Below are positions 46,896-55,515 of a DNA stretch of 64,000 bases, in pieces. Below the pieces are notes generated by a model, which was not told where the DNA came from, did not search any database, and saw only the letters and a program-made list of their open reading frames with translations. Each line of letters begins with the position of its first letter. Within the stretch, counting starts at the first letter, position 1. Position numbers and translations under genes: made by a program. The stretch is from Stutzerimonas stutzeri TS44 (GTDB lineage: Bacteria; Pseudomonadota; Gammaproteobacteria; Pseudomonadales; Pseudomonadaceae): contig AJXE01000003.1 of NCBI GenBank assembly GCA_000263395.1, forward strand, positions 124,001 through 188,000, given 5' to 3'.

Positions 46896-47834
46896 CTATA
46901 TAGGCGCGCCGCCACGAGCCGAGTTCCCCTGAGTCTCATCCTCCGTGCCCGCCAGCCCCAGCTGCAGCCAGGCCTTGCGCAGTCGTTCGGCCTGCGCGCC
47001 ACGCGCCAGCCCGAGCACGCCGCGGTCGCGCAGCCACATCGCCGACCAGTCGCCGGGCGTCGCCGCCAGCGCACCTTCGAGTTCCGTCTGCAGCGCGGCA
47101 AACTGCTCGCTCAACGCCGCCAGCAGCACGTGCGTGGCGGCAGCCTCGACCGGCTGCCGTGCGACTTCCGCCGCGCTGGTCAGCAACCCGACCAGGCGCA
47201 GCAGCAGCGCCTGCGACCAGCGATGCTCCAGTGCCACGCCGTACAGCCAGCCGAGCAGCGCGACCAGCACATAGAGGTCCTCGTGCGTGCGAAACGGTTT
47301 GACGTAGTCATCCCAGCCGTCGCCCGGCAGCCGCTCGCCCCTAGCCTCGACCAGCACCAGCCGCCCATGCGCGATGTCCGGCAGCAGCGGCAGCGGTGCG
47401 CCGGCTTCGAGCACCACCCCGCCGGCGTCGGCCGCGAGCAGGTACATGCCCAGACGCGGCGCGTCGCCGATGCGTTCTTCGCGGGCCGGCGCCAGCAGCC
47501 AGGCGGCCGCATCGCCGGCGGTGACGAAATCCTTGCGGCCGTCCAGACGGCCGTCGCGCAGGCGGGTGGTCATGTCGGCCGGGCGCAACCGCCGGTTTTC
47601 CGTGGCGCAGAGTGCGCCGAGCCCCGCCGGTGCGTCCGCCCACAGTGCCCGCAACGCCTGCTGGTAGCCGGCGAGAAAGGCCAGCCCCGGCGTCACCGCC
47701 AACCGGCCACCCAGCAGCGCGCCGGCGAAGGGTGCGGCGCCGGCCGTGCGCTGCTGCACCGCGGCGTACCAGTCGTTCAGACGCCCGCCTGCCGGCAGCC
47801 GCGCCAGCGGCCCCAGCCATTCGTGCCAAGCCAT
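46896..47834 (-). CDS. Acyl-CoA dehydrogenase-like protein, shortened and divergent
   Basis: A 312-residue protein that keeps the shape of an acyl-CoA dehydrogenase but is about 70 residues shorter than the usual 380. GLGALCATENRRLRPADMTT and LRDGRLDGRKDFVTAGD resemble the FAD-binding middle domain (cf. TE...G..DG.K.F.T.G), and the C-terminal part is helical. Family motifs are degenerate and I could not place the catalytic glutamate, so activity is doubtful. Strong SD GGGAGGG before the ATG at 47834; the upstream ATG at 47867 lacks one. Lone gene. Confidence 0.7.
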   Translation of the reverse strand: MAWHEWLGPLARLPAGGRLNDWYAAVQQRTAGAAPFAGALLGGRLAVTPGLAFLAGYQQALRALWADAPAGLGALCATENRRLRPADMTTRLRDGRLDGRKDFVTAGDAAAWLLAPAREERIGDAPRLGMYLLAADAGGVVLEAGAPLPLLPDIAHGRLVLVEARGERLPGDGWDDYVKPFRTHEDLYVLVALLGWLYGVALEHRWSQALLLRLVGLLTSAAEVARQPVEAAATHVLLAALSEQFAALQTELEGALAATPGDWSAMWLRDRGVLGLARGAQAERLRKAWLQLGLAGTEDETQGNSARGGAPI

Positions 47835-48009
47835 ATTCCCTCCCGAACCGCCCGCTGCGGGCGTCACCCAACCATCACCGATCCGTCACAGGCGTGACAC
47901 GCCAGCTACCTAGCCTGACCCGGCCATCAGATCGACCGAGCGCAACCATAACAACCAGGCGCCGCCGATTACCAACCCGCCACAGCCGGGCGGAACAGGA
48001 GTAGACAGC

Positions 48010-48756
48010 ATGAACGCCATCGCTCACCCCCGCAGCACCCGTCAACTGCAGGCCGAACGCCTGGTCGGCACCGCCGCCCTGCGCGAAGCCCAGGCGCTGC
48101 GCTACCGCGTGTTCAGCAGCGAGTTCGACGCTCGCCTGCAAGGCGCCGAGTTCGGTCTGGACATCGATGACTACGATGCGCATTGCAGCCACATCGGCGT
48201 GCGCGATCTGTCCAGCGGCGCGCTGGTTGCAACCACGCGCCTGCTCGATCACCTCACCGCGCGGCGCATCGGCCACTTTTACAGCGAGCAGGAGTTCAGC
48301 CTGCACGGGCTGGCAGCGCTGGACGAGCCCGTGCTGGAGATCGGCCGTACCTGCGTCGATTCTGCCTATCGCAACGGCGCCACCATCGCCGTGCTCTGGG
48401 GCGAGCTGGCCGAGGTGCTCAACCAGGGCGGCTATCGCTACCTGATGGGCTGCGCCAGCATCTCCATGCGTGATGGCGGCGTGCAGGCGCAGGCGATCAT
48501 GCAGCGCTTGCGCGAGGGCCATCTGAGCACCGAACTGCTGCGCGCCGAACCGAAGACGCCGCTGCCCGCGCTGGAGCTGGCAGCGAACGTCACCGCGCAG
48601 CTGCCGCCGCTGCTCAAGGCCTACATGCGCCTGGGCGCGAAGATCTGCGGCGAGCCGTGCTGGGACGCGGACTTCCAGGTCGCCGACGTGTTCATCCTGC
48701 TCAAGCGCGACGAGCTCTGCCCGCGTTACGCGCGGCACTTCAAGGCGGCAGTGTGA
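48010..48756 (+). CDS. olsB: L-ornithine N-alpha-acyltransferase
   Basis: A 248-residue GNAT-type acyltransferase of the OlsB family. OlsB joins a 3-hydroxyacyl chain from ACP to ornithine, first step in ornithine-lipid synthesis. Seen: [50 protein letters not shown] and [13 protein letters not shown], which are conserved OlsB features. SD AGGAG. It is followed by olsA with a one-base TGATG overlap. In P. aeruginosa the same pair is phosphate-controlled. Confidence 0.93.
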   Translation: MNAIAHPRSTRQLQAERLVGTAALREAQALRYRVFSSEFDARLQGAEFGLDIDDYDAHCSHIGVRDLSSGALVATTRLLDHLTARRIGHFYSEQEFSLHGLAALDEPVLEIGRTCVDSAYRNGATIAVLWGELAEVLNQGGYRYLMGCASISMRDGGVQAQAIMQRLREGHLSTELLRAEPKTPLPALELAANVTAQLPPLLKAYMRLGAKICGEPCWDADFQVADVFILLKRDELCPRYARHFKAAV

Positions 48757-49526
48757 TGCGGCGACTGCGCCGCTACCGGCGGCTGGCACGGATCGCCGCG
48801 GTGCTGCTGGCGGGCCTCGCGCTCGCCAGCGCCATCGAACTGGGCCGGTGGATCGGCGTGCAGACCTCGATGGCGCGCAAGCAGCGCCTGACCTGCTGGT
48901 TCCTCGCCCGTCTGGCGCGGGCACTGCCGCTGCGCGTGCGGATCATCGGCGACCGGCCGCGCGAGCCGATGCTGTGGGTCGCCAACCACATTTCCTGGAG
49001 CGACATTCCGCTGCTCGGCGCCCTGCTGCCGATCTCCTTCCTGGCCAAGGCCGAGGTGCGCCAGTGGCCGGTGCTGGGCTGGCTGGCGCAGCAGGCCGGC
49101 ACGCTGTTCATCCGCCGTGGCGCCGGCGATGCGGGACGAGTCAGCCGCGAACTGGCCGGCCACCTGCACCACGGCCGGCATCTGCTGATCTTCCCGGAAG
49201 GCACCTCGACCGATGGCAGCACCCTGCGCACCTTCCATTCGCGACTGTTCGCCTGCGCGGTGGAATCCGCCTGTCCGGTTCAGCCCGTTGCGATTCGCTA
49301 TCTGCGCGACGGCCAGGCCGATCCACTGGCGCCGTTCATCGGCGACGACGAGCTGCCCGCGCACCTGCTGCGCCTGCTCGACGCCGAGGTGGCAGAGGTG
49401 GAAATCCATCTGCTGCCGCCAATTTCCAGCCACGATCGCAGCCCGCGCGAACTGGCACGCCAGGCGCAGGAGGCGATCGCCCTGACGTTGTTCGGCGACA
49501 CCCCGCAACTGCAGCGAGCAGCCTAG
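48756..49526 (+). CDS. olsA: Lyso-ornithine lipid O-acyltransferase
   Basis: A 256-residue PlsC-type acyltransferase. One N-terminal membrane helix (IAAVLLAGLALASAIEL) and the acyltransferase motifs NHISWSD (HX4D), FIRRGAGD and LIFPEGTSTDGSTL. With OlsB it completes ornithine lipid. Overlap with the olsB stop is TGATG, so coupling is expected. Confidence 0.92.
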   Translation: MRRLRRYRRLARIAAVLLAGLALASAIELGRWIGVQTSMARKQRLTCWFLARLARALPLRVRIIGDRPREPMLWVANHISWSDIPLLGALLPISFLAKAEVRQWPVLGWLAQQAGTLFIRRGAGDAGRVSRELAGHLHHGRHLLIFPEGTSTDGSTLRTFHSRLFACAVESACPVQPVAIRYLRDGQADPLAPFIGDDELPAHLLRLLDAEVAEVEIHLLPPISSHDRSPRELARQAQEAIALTLFGDTPQLQRAA

Positions 49527-49559
49527 CGCCGGCGGCCGGCAACTGGTTAAGCTCGGCCG

Positions 49560-50135
49560 ATGAACTACCTCGCACACCTGCATCTGGGCGGTGCCCAGCC
49601 GGCTGAACTGCTCGGCAGCCTCTACGGCGACTTCGTCAAGGGGCCGCTGCAGGGTCGCTGGCCGGCGCAGATCGAAGCCGGCATCCGCCTGCACCGACAG
49701 ATCGACGCCTTCACCGACAGCCATCCGTTGGTGCTGCAGGCCAAGGCGCGCTTCCCGGCCGCGCGGCGGCGCTACGCCGGCATCCTGCTGGACCTGTTCT
49801 TCGATCACTGCCTGGCAGCCAACTGGCCGGACTATTCCAGCGAGCCGCTGGAGCAGTTCACCCTGCGTGTCTACCGCGTGCTGCAGAACGAGCCGCAGCT
49901 GCCCGGCAAGCTGGCGTTGATCGCACCGCGCATGGCGGCGCAGGACTGGCTGGGCAGCTACCGCGAGTTCGCCGTGCTGGAACAGGTGCTGGCTGGCATG
50001 AGCCGCAGGCTCAGTCGCCCGGAAGGCCTCGCCGGCGGCCTGGAGGAACTGCAGCAGTTGTACGCGCCGCTGCAGGATGACTTTCGCGCCTTCTATCCGC
50101 AGTTGTGCGCCTTCGCCCGCCGCGCCGCGGGCTGA
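49560..50135 (+). CDS. acpH: Acyl carrier protein phosphodiesterase
   Basis: A 191-residue HD-like phosphodiesterase that removes phosphopantetheine from holo-ACP. Start MNYLAHLHLGG, LLGSLYGDFVKGPLQG and GIRLHRQIDAFTDSHP, LLDLFFDHCLAANW all match AcpH. Follows olsA by 33 bp on the same strand and may be co-transcribed with it. Confidence 0.92.
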   Translation: MNYLAHLHLGGAQPAELLGSLYGDFVKGPLQGRWPAQIEAGIRLHRQIDAFTDSHPLVLQAKARFPAARRRYAGILLDLFFDHCLAANWPDYSSEPLEQFTLRVYRVLQNEPQLPGKLALIAPRMAAQDWLGSYREFAVLEQVLAGMSRRLSRPEGLAGGLEELQQLYAPLQDDFRAFYPQLCAFARRAAG

Positions 50136-50144
50136 GCGCCCGTC

Positions 50145-50597
50145 TCAGCCGCGCAGGATTTCGGCGAAGCGCGCCAGCCAGGGCTCGGCATCGACTTCCG
50201 GCGTGACCGTCTCGCTGCCATCGATCCGCAGCATTTCCTGCACTTCCCGCACGCCCAGCTCGGCGAACAGCTCGCGCACCAGCTCGCCACCGCCGCAGAA
50301 CGTATCGCCATAGCTGGCGTCACCCAAGGCGATCACCCCACCGGGCAGTCCGTGCCAGGCCGGGAACTGTTCGCGGATGGCCGAATACAGCGGCACGAAG
50401 CTGTCCGGCAGCTCACCCATGCCGGTGGTGGAGGTCACCACCAGCAGCGCTTGCGGCGCGAACTCCAGCACCTGCGGCAGTTGCGCGCGCGGATCGTGCC
50501 AGGCATCGAAACCGGCGGCCTTGAGCTGGCGCTCGGCATGACGAGCGACGTCCTCGGCGCTGCCGTAAACGCTGCCGGAAAGGATGGCGACTTTCAT
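50145..50597 (-). CDS. Flavodoxin-like protein (MioC type)
   Basis: A 150-residue FMN flavodoxin. The phosphate loop is AILSGSVYGSAEDVA, the 50s loop VVTSTTGMGELPDSFVP, and the 90s loop ALGDASYGDTFCGGG. In E. coli MioC works in biotin synthesis. SD CGGAGA before the ATG. Convergent with acpH. Confidence 0.86.
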   Translation of the reverse strand: MKVAILSGSVYGSAEDVARHAERQLKAAGFDAWHDPRAQLPQVLEFAPQALLVVTSTTGMGELPDSFVPLYSAIREQFPAWHGLPGGVIALGDASYGDTFCGGGELVRELFAELGVREVQEMLRIDGSETVTPEVDAEPWLARFAEILRG

Positions 50598-50801
50598 GAG
50601 GGAATCTCCGCAAATTGAAGCCGGCCATTATGCCGCAAGGCGCTCGCCTGTCGGACATCCCGGGCAGCGAATCGCCAAAATCCGACAACCGTACTGAACT
50701 ACTCTTGGAAATAACGATCACAGCGCGCAACAAACCGCCCGGCACGGATCGCCGTGCTGCGGTCGTCGGCGCCCGCCGCGCCGACTCCTCGAGGAAGCGA
50801 C

Positions 50802-51416
50802 ATGGCCGAACGGACAGTCCTGACCAGCGATGAGCTGGCCTTCATCAACAAGCTCATGCATCGCGCGGCCAACGGCCATGGCGAGCGCACTGCCGGCTTT
50901 CGCCTCGACGGCGGACCGCAGTCCAACGAGCTGCTGCTGGCGCTGGCGACCCACGCGGAGCTTTCGCTCGAAGCGAAAACCGCCGAGTTCCGCATGAGCT
51001 TCCCGGTGCAGCTCAAGGAGGACGAATTTCACAGCCTGCATCTGCATCTGGCGCCGCCGGTCATCTTCGAGCGCGGCCCGATCAACCGGGCCTGGCGCCT
51101 GCACCTCGAACAGCCGCTGGCGCTGCTCAAGCGCGACGGCGAGGCGAGTCCGCTGCGCGTCTGCGAGCTGTCCTCGCACGGGCTGCTGGTCAAGGCCGGC
51201 CGCGGGCGCAAGCCCCCCAAACACTTCCATCTGTGCCTGGCGCTGCCCGACGACGCGCCGCTGGAAGTCGAAGCGCACCGGGTACGCGAGATCGACGACG
51301 ACCTGGCGGCCTACGAGGTGGAGTTCAACGGCGAGCAGGATGCCGAACGCATCCGCAGTTTCCTCTACCGCCAGCATCGGCGCCTGCATCCCGAGTCGTC
51401 CGCCGATCTGGTGTAA
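50802..51416 (+). CDS. Divergent PilZ-like domain protein
   Basis: A 204-residue protein. The C-terminal half (about 105-204) has the PilZ-type layout: RAWRLHLEQPLALLKRDGE, VCELSSHGLLVKAG, then a final FLYRQHRRLHPE helix. The RxxxR part is reduced to RAWR and the (D/N)xSxxG part reads ELSSHG, so c-di-GMP binding is uncertain. The N-terminal 100 residues form an unidentified domain. SD GAGGAAG fits the ATG at 50802. Followed by folM with 60 bp between. Confidence 0.68.
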   Translation: MAERTVLTSDELAFINKLMHRAANGHGERTAGFRLDGGPQSNELLLALATHAELSLEAKTAEFRMSFPVQLKEDEFHSLHLHLAPPVIFERGPINRAWRLHLEQPLALLKRDGEASPLRVCELSSHGLLVKAGRGRKPPKHFHLCLALPDDAPLEVEAHRVREIDDDLAAYEVEFNGEQDAERIRSFLYRQHRRLHPESSADLV

Positions 51417-51476
51417 GCTGGCCGGCCAGCGCTGCGCACCGGCATGACGACAGCGCCTGACCGACCGAGGCGCCCG

Positions 51477-52187
51477 ATGAGCCAATCCCCGCTTCCCATC
51501 CTGATCACCGGCGCCGGCCAGCGAATCGGCCTGCATTGCGCCGAGCGCCTGCTCGACGACGGCCACTCCGTCATCATCAGCTACCGCCGCGAACGCGAAG
51601 GCGTGGCGCATCTGCGCAGCCGCGGAGCGATCACGCTGGCGGCCGATTTCGCCGATGCGGCCGGCATTCAGGCCTTCATCGAAACACTCAAGGCGCACAC
51701 CGACGGCCTGCGTGCCATCGTGCACAACGCTTCGGAATGGCACAGCGAAACGTCCGGCCAGGAAGCCGAGCTGTTCCAGCGCATGTTCAGCGTGCACATG
51801 CTCGCGCCATACCTGATCAACCTGCACGGCGCCGCGCTGCTACGTCACGGCGGCGCCGCGGACATCGTGCACATCGGCGACGACGTCACCCGCCGCGGCA
51901 GCAGCAAGCACATCGCCTACGCGGCCAGCAAGGCCGGCCTGGACAATCTCACGCTGTCGTTCGCCGCCAGCCTGGCGCCGCAGATCAAGGTCAACGGCAT
52001 CGCTCCGGCGCTGATCCAGTTCAATCCCGACGATGACGAGGCCTACCGGCGCAAGGCCCTGGCCAAATCGGCGCTGGGCATCGAGCCCGGCGCCGAGGTG
52101 ATCTACCAGAGTCTGCGCTATCTGCTCGACAATCCCTACGTCACCGGCACCATCCTCACGGTGAACGGCGGCCGCCACCTGATCTGA
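51477..52187 (+). CDS. folM: Dihydromonapterin reductase
   Basis: A 236-residue short-chain dehydrogenase/reductase. The NADPH motif is [19 protein letters not shown] and the catalytic Tyr-x3-Lys is [13 protein letters not shown]. FolM reduces dihydromonapterin to tetrahydromonapterin (and dihydrofolate weakly). The adjacent folX supplies the substrate. SD GAGG precedes the ATG at 51477; the ATG at 51444 has none. Confidence 0.9.
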   Translation: MSQSPLPILITGAGQRIGLHCAERLLDDGHSVIISYRREREGVAHLRSRGAITLAADFADAAGIQAFIETLKAHTDGLRAIVHNASEWHSETSGQEAELFQRMFSVHMLAPYLINLHGAALLRHGGAADIVHIGDDVTRRGSSKHIAYAASKAGLDNLTLSFAASLAPQIKVNGIAPALIQFNPDDDEAYRRKALAKSALGIEPGAEVIYQSLRYLLDNPYVTGTILTVNGGRHLI

Positions 52188-52207
52188 CCCGCCCACAAGG
52201 AGGCCCC

Positions 52208-52582
52208 ATGCCCAGACTGGAACCCTCGATGGCACGCATCCGCGTAAAAGACCTGCGCCTGCGCACGTTCATCGGCATCAAGGAAGAGGAGATCCTCAAC
52301 AAGCAGGACGTGCTGATCAACCTGACCATGCTCTACCCCGCCGCCGATGCGGTGCGTGACAACGTCATCGACCACGCGCTGAACTACCGCACCATCACCA
52401 AGGCGATCATCCGTCACGTCGAGGACAACCGCTTCGCCCTGCTGGAACGCCTCACCCAGGAAATCCTCGACCTGATCATGCAGCACCCGCAGGTGCGCTA
52501 TGCCGAGGTGGAAGTCGACAAGCCCCACGCGCTGCGCTTCGCCGAGTCCGTCTCGATCACCCTGGCCGCGCACCGCGACTGA
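52208..52582 (+). CDS. folX: Dihydroneopterin triphosphate 2'-epimerase
   Basis: A 124-residue tunnelling-fold protein of the FolB/FolX family: [20 protein letters not shown] and [13 protein letters not shown], and [18 protein letters not shown]. FolX makes dihydromonapterin triphosphate; FolB would be the aldolase. Neighbour folM favours FolX. Twenty bp after folM, SD AAGGAGG. Confidence 0.9.
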   Translation: MPRLEPSMARIRVKDLRLRTFIGIKEEEILNKQDVLINLTMLYPAADAVRDNVIDHALNYRTITKAIIRHVEDNRFALLERLTQEILDLIMQHPQVRYAEVEVDKPHALRFAESVSITLAAHRD

Positions 52583-52677
52583 AACGCGACGGCCCGGCGC
52601 CTCGCGCCGCGGTGCTGGTCGCTGCCCAGTACCGAGGTTATGATCCGGCCCACCTCAGCCAACGCCGAGAAGCAGAC

Positions 52678-52971
52678 ATGAACGAGCAAGAACGCACTGA
52701 ACTGGAAGCCGCCGCCTTCCGCCGCCTGGTCCAGCACCTGCGCAGCCGTCCGGACGTGCAGAACATCGACCTGATGAACCTCGCCGGCTTCTGCCGCAAT
52801 TGCCTGTCCAAGTGGTACAAGGCCGCCGCCGACGACCTCGACGTCGCCGTCAGCGTCGACGAGGCGCGCGAAGAGGTGTACGGCATGCCCTACGCCGAAT
52901 GGAAGAAGCGCTACCAGAAGGAAGCGACGTCCGAACAGCAGGCCGCCTTCGACAAGGGCCAGAAGCCATGA
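52678..52971 (+). CDS. DUF1244 domain protein
   Basis: A 97-residue DUF1244 protein with NIDLMNLAGFCRNCLSKWYK and YGMPYAEWKKRYQ, the family hallmark. It is widespread in proteobacteria; role unknown. The stop overlaps the next gene's ATG as ATGA, so the two are co-translated. Confidence 0.88.
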   Translation: MNEQERTELEAAAFRRLVQHLRSRPDVQNIDLMNLAGFCRNCLSKWYKAAADDLDVAVSVDEAREEVYGMPYAEWKKRYQKEATSEQQAAFDKGQKP

Positions 52972-53306
52972 GCAGCCTCAAGGACTTCCGCGCCAGCCTG
53001 CGCAACCGCAACCACCCGTTCAGCGCCACGCTGGCGTTCATCGCTGAGCACTACGACTACCAGCCGAGCCGCTTCATCAACGGTGGTGTGGAAAACGCCG
53101 CGGGGGAGAACGAGGGTTCCTGCAAGACGCTGGGCCTCGCGCTGCTGGAAGGCTTCTCCACCGAGGAAGCGCTGCTGGCCTTCGGCGAGCATTACCAGGC
53201 CGTGCTGGCCTCGCCGACCGGCTCCGACCATCGCAACATCCGTGCGCTGATGGAAACCGGCCTGCCGGGCATTCGCTTCGACCGGCAGCCGCTCAGCCGG
53301 CGCTGA
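52968..53306 (+). CDS. HopJ family protein
   Basis: A 112-residue protein of the HopJ type III effector family: YQPSRFINGGVENAAGENEG and SCKTLGLALLEGFS, FGEHYQAVL and SDHRNIRALM match well. Despite the family name, its coupling to DUF1244 (ATGA) in a housekeeping region and the absence of any type III genes argue for an ordinary cytosolic role. Unknown function. Confidence 0.85.
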   Translation: MSSLKDFRASLRNRNHPFSATLAFIAEHYDYQPSRFINGGVENAAGENEGSCKTLGLALLEGFSTEEALLAFGEHYQAVLASPTGSDHRNIRALMETGLPGIRFDRQPLSRR

Positions 53307-53322
53307 CGCCGCGTCGCCAGAA

Positions 53323-53470
53323 GAAAAAAGGGCCATCCCAAAGCGCTAGGGGAAGGCTGTGAGTGGATGACCCTTGGGAAACCGATGGGGCCACTCTAGG
53401 CGCCCCGCGCTGCCCGGTAAAATTCAACCCGTCCATCCTCACCATAGACCTAGCCTATCGCTCCCCGGTG
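53323..53470 (-). ncRNA. Candidate minus-strand small RNA between hopJ and cysZ
   Basis: On the minus strand the region ends in a stem (53331-53341 paired with 53374-53392, including TCCCAA/TTGGGA and CCAT/ATGG) followed by six T (A run at 53324-53329), as in a Rho-independent end with a long loop. No minus-strand gene lies upstream to need it, so it may end a short RNA. The palindrome ATAG..CTAT at 53444-53458 could be an operator/promoter region. No known family is recognised. Confidence 0.33.
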
Positions 53471-53496
53471 CGGCTTTGCGCCGTCGGGCAAAGCCG
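53471..53496 (+). promoter_or_regulatory. Stem-loop in the cysZ leader
   Basis: CGGCTTTGC / GCAAAGCCG, 9-bp perfect stem with an 8-base loop, 37 bp ahead of the cysZ ATG. It could influence cysZ translation or be part of the putative small RNA on the opposite strand. Confidence 0.45.
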
Positions 53497-53532
53497 GTAT
53501 GGTCCCGTCGATTCCTCTGCTGGAGCTTGCGC

Positions 53533-54291
53533 ATGTCGTTGCCCGCCCTTTCCGGCCCGCAGTACCTTCGTGAAGGCCTGAAACTGGTCCTCAGCCCGGG
53601 GTTGCGGCTGTTCGTGCTCCTGCCGCTGACCGTCAACGTGCTGCTGTTCGTCGGCCTGATCTGGCTCGCCATGCGTCAGTTCGGACTCTGGGTCGAGGCG
53701 TTCATGCCGAGCCTGCCGGACTGGCTGACCTTTCTCGAATATCTGCTCTGGCCGCTGTTCGTCGTGCTGGTCGTGCTGATGGTGTTCTTCACCTTCACCC
53801 TGCTCGCCAACGTCATCGCCGCGCCGTTCAACGGCTTCCTCGCGGAGAAGGTCGAGGTGGTGGCGCGCGGTGAGGATACGGCGCCGCCCTTCAGCTGGGC
53901 CGAACTGCTGGCCATGCTGCCGCGTACCCTGGCCCGCGAAGCGCGCAAGCTGGCCTATTTCGCGCCACGCGCGCTGGCGCTGCTGGTGCTGTCGTTCATT
54001 CCGGTGCTGAACCTTGTCGCCGCGCCGCTGTGGCTGCTGTTCGGCGTCTGGATGATGGCCGTGCAGTACATCGACTATCCGGCGGACAACAACCGGGTGA
54101 GCTGGGCCGAGATGCTGACCTGGCTGCGCCAGCGCCGCTGGCAGAGCCTGAGCTTCGGCGCAGTGACCTATGCGGCGCTGCTGGTGCCCGGCCTGAACCT
54201 GCTGATCATGCCGGCCGCGGTCGCCGGAGCGACCCTGCTGTGGGTCCGCGAGGGTGGCCAAAGTCACGCGCTGGCCAAACGTCCGACCTAG
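53533..54291 (+). CDS. cysZ: Sulfate transporter CysZ
   Basis: A 252-residue inner-membrane protein of the CysZ/EI24 family, a sulfate-permeable transporter that supports cysteine synthesis. Typical parts: [20 protein letters not shown] at the start, then helices [20 protein letters not shown] and [19 protein letters not shown], and the conserved [13 protein letters not shown] and [16 protein letters not shown]. The ATG at 53533 has TGGAGC; the upstream extension to 53374 has no family sense. Confidence 0.92.
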   Translation: MSLPALSGPQYLREGLKLVLSPGLRLFVLLPLTVNVLLFVGLIWLAMRQFGLWVEAFMPSLPDWLTFLEYLLWPLFVVLVVLMVFFTFTLLANVIAAPFNGFLAEKVEVVARGEDTAPPFSWAELLAMLPRTLAREARKLAYFAPRALALLVLSFIPVLNLVAAPLWLLFGVWMMAVQYIDYPADNNRVSWAEMLTWLRQRRWQSLSFGAVTYAALLVPGLNLLIMPAAVAGATLLWVREGGQSHALAKRPT

Positions 54292-54306
54292 CGCCGGGCG
54301 AAAAAG

Positions 54307-54347
54307 AAAAAGGCCGGAACGCCACAAGCGTTCCGGCCTTTTTTGCA
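54307..54347. terminator. Bidirectional terminator between cysZ and the OYE gene
   Basis: AAAAAGGCCGGAACGC / GCGTTCCGGCCTTTTT, 16-bp perfect stem, loop CACAA, A and T runs on both sides. Confidence 0.95.
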
Positions 54348-54361
54348 TCGCGACGAATACG

Positions 54362-55471
54362 TCAGGCGAGCGTCTTCAACGCCTCGCGGCTGAACGGCAG
54401 CACGTCCTGCATCCGTCCTTCGCGCACTTTCTGCGCCCAGTCCGGATCGACCAGCAGCGCACGCCCCACCGCGACCAGATCGAACTCCTGCCGGTTCAGG
54501 CGCTCCAGCAGGCCTTCGATGTTCGCCGGTTGAGCGACCTTGTCGGTCTTGACCATGTACTGCAGGAACTCGTCGTCCAGGCCGACGCTGCCCACGGTGA
54601 TCGTCGGCTTGCCGGTCAGCTGGCGCGTCCAGCCGGCGAGGTTCAGCGGCGAACCCTCGAACTCCGGCTCCCAGAAACGCCGCGTCGAACAATGGAAGAT
54701 GTCCACACCCGCCGCTGACAGCGGCGCGAGGAATTCGCCCAGCTCCTCGGGGGTCTGCACCAGCCGTGCGCTGTAGTCCTGCTGCTTCCACTGCGAGAAG
54801 CGGAAGATGATCGGGAAGTCCGGCCCTACAGCCGCGCGTACCGCCTGGATCAGTTCGATGGCGAAGCGCGAACGGTTGGCCAGGCTGCCGCCATATTCGT
54901 CGGTACGCTGGTTGCTGCCGGCCCAGAAGAACTGGTCGATCAGATAACCATGAGCGCCGTGGATCTCCACGCCGTCCATGCCGATCGCCTGGGCATCGCG
55001 GGCGGCCTGGGCAAACGCGGCGATGACGTCCTGAATGTCCTGCTTGGTCATGCCGTGCACGACGACTTGGCCATCCTTGAGCTTTTCCATCGGGCCGTAC
55101 CCCGGCACGCTCGCCTCCGGCTCGGTGCCGATGCGGCGCACATTGCCGACGTGCCAGAGCTGCGGAACGATGCGTCCACCAGCGGCGTGCACGGCATCGA
55201 CCACCTGCTTCCAGCCAGCCAGTGCATCGGCGCCATAAAACCGCGGAACCTGCGGATAGCCGTTGGCGGCCGCGTGCCCGACCGTGGTGCCCTCGGTGAT
55301 GATCAGCCCCACCCCGGATGCCGCCCGCCGCCGGTAGTACTCGACCACATCGGCGGTCGGCACGCCGTTGGGCGAGAACGAGCGGGTCATCGGCGCCATC
55401 ACCACGCGGGTCGGCAGGTGCAGCGAACCCAGCTCGAACGGCTGGAACAAGGCATTTGCGGTAGCGGTCAT
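54362..55471 (-). CDS. NADH:flavin oxidoreductase, old yellow enzyme family (NemA/XenB-like)
   Basis: A 369-residue FMN-dependent reductase of activated alkenes and nitro compounds. Seen: LFQPFELGSLHLPTRVVMAP at the start, MDGVEIHGAHGYLIDQF with the His-Gly active region (histidines GAHGYLI), FFWAGSNQRTDEYGGSLANR and FDLVAVGRALLVDPDW. SD AGGAGAG at ATG 55471. It is 44 bp downstream of a TetR regulator on the same strand, a NemR-NemA-like arrangement. Substrate unknown. Confidence 0.88.
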   Translation of the reverse strand: MTATANALFQPFELGSLHLPTRVVMAPMTRSFSPNGVPTADVVEYYRRRAASGVGLIITEGTTVGHAAANGYPQVPRFYGADALAGWKQVVDAVHAAGGRIVPQLWHVGNVRRIGTEPEASVPGYGPMEKLKDGQVVVHGMTKQDIQDVIAAFAQAARDAQAIGMDGVEIHGAHGYLIDQFFWAGSNQRTDEYGGSLANRSRFAIELIQAVRAAVGPDFPIIFRFSQWKQQDYSARLVQTPEELGEFLAPLSAAGVDIFHCSTRRFWEPEFEGSPLNLAGWTRQLTGKPTITVGSVGLDDEFLQYMVKTDKVAQPANIEGLLERLNRQEFDLVAVGRALLVDPDWAQKVREGRMQDVLPFSREALKTLA

Positions 55472-55515
55472 GCGACTCTCCTGTTGTGTGTGTTGCGACG
55501 GTGCCGGGCGCAGGC

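Noticed and set aside
46688-47101. 138-codon extension of the cardiolipin synthase-like gene
   Set aside because: Arg/Cys-rich and crosses into the next gene's end; the phospholipase D fold begins just after 46687.
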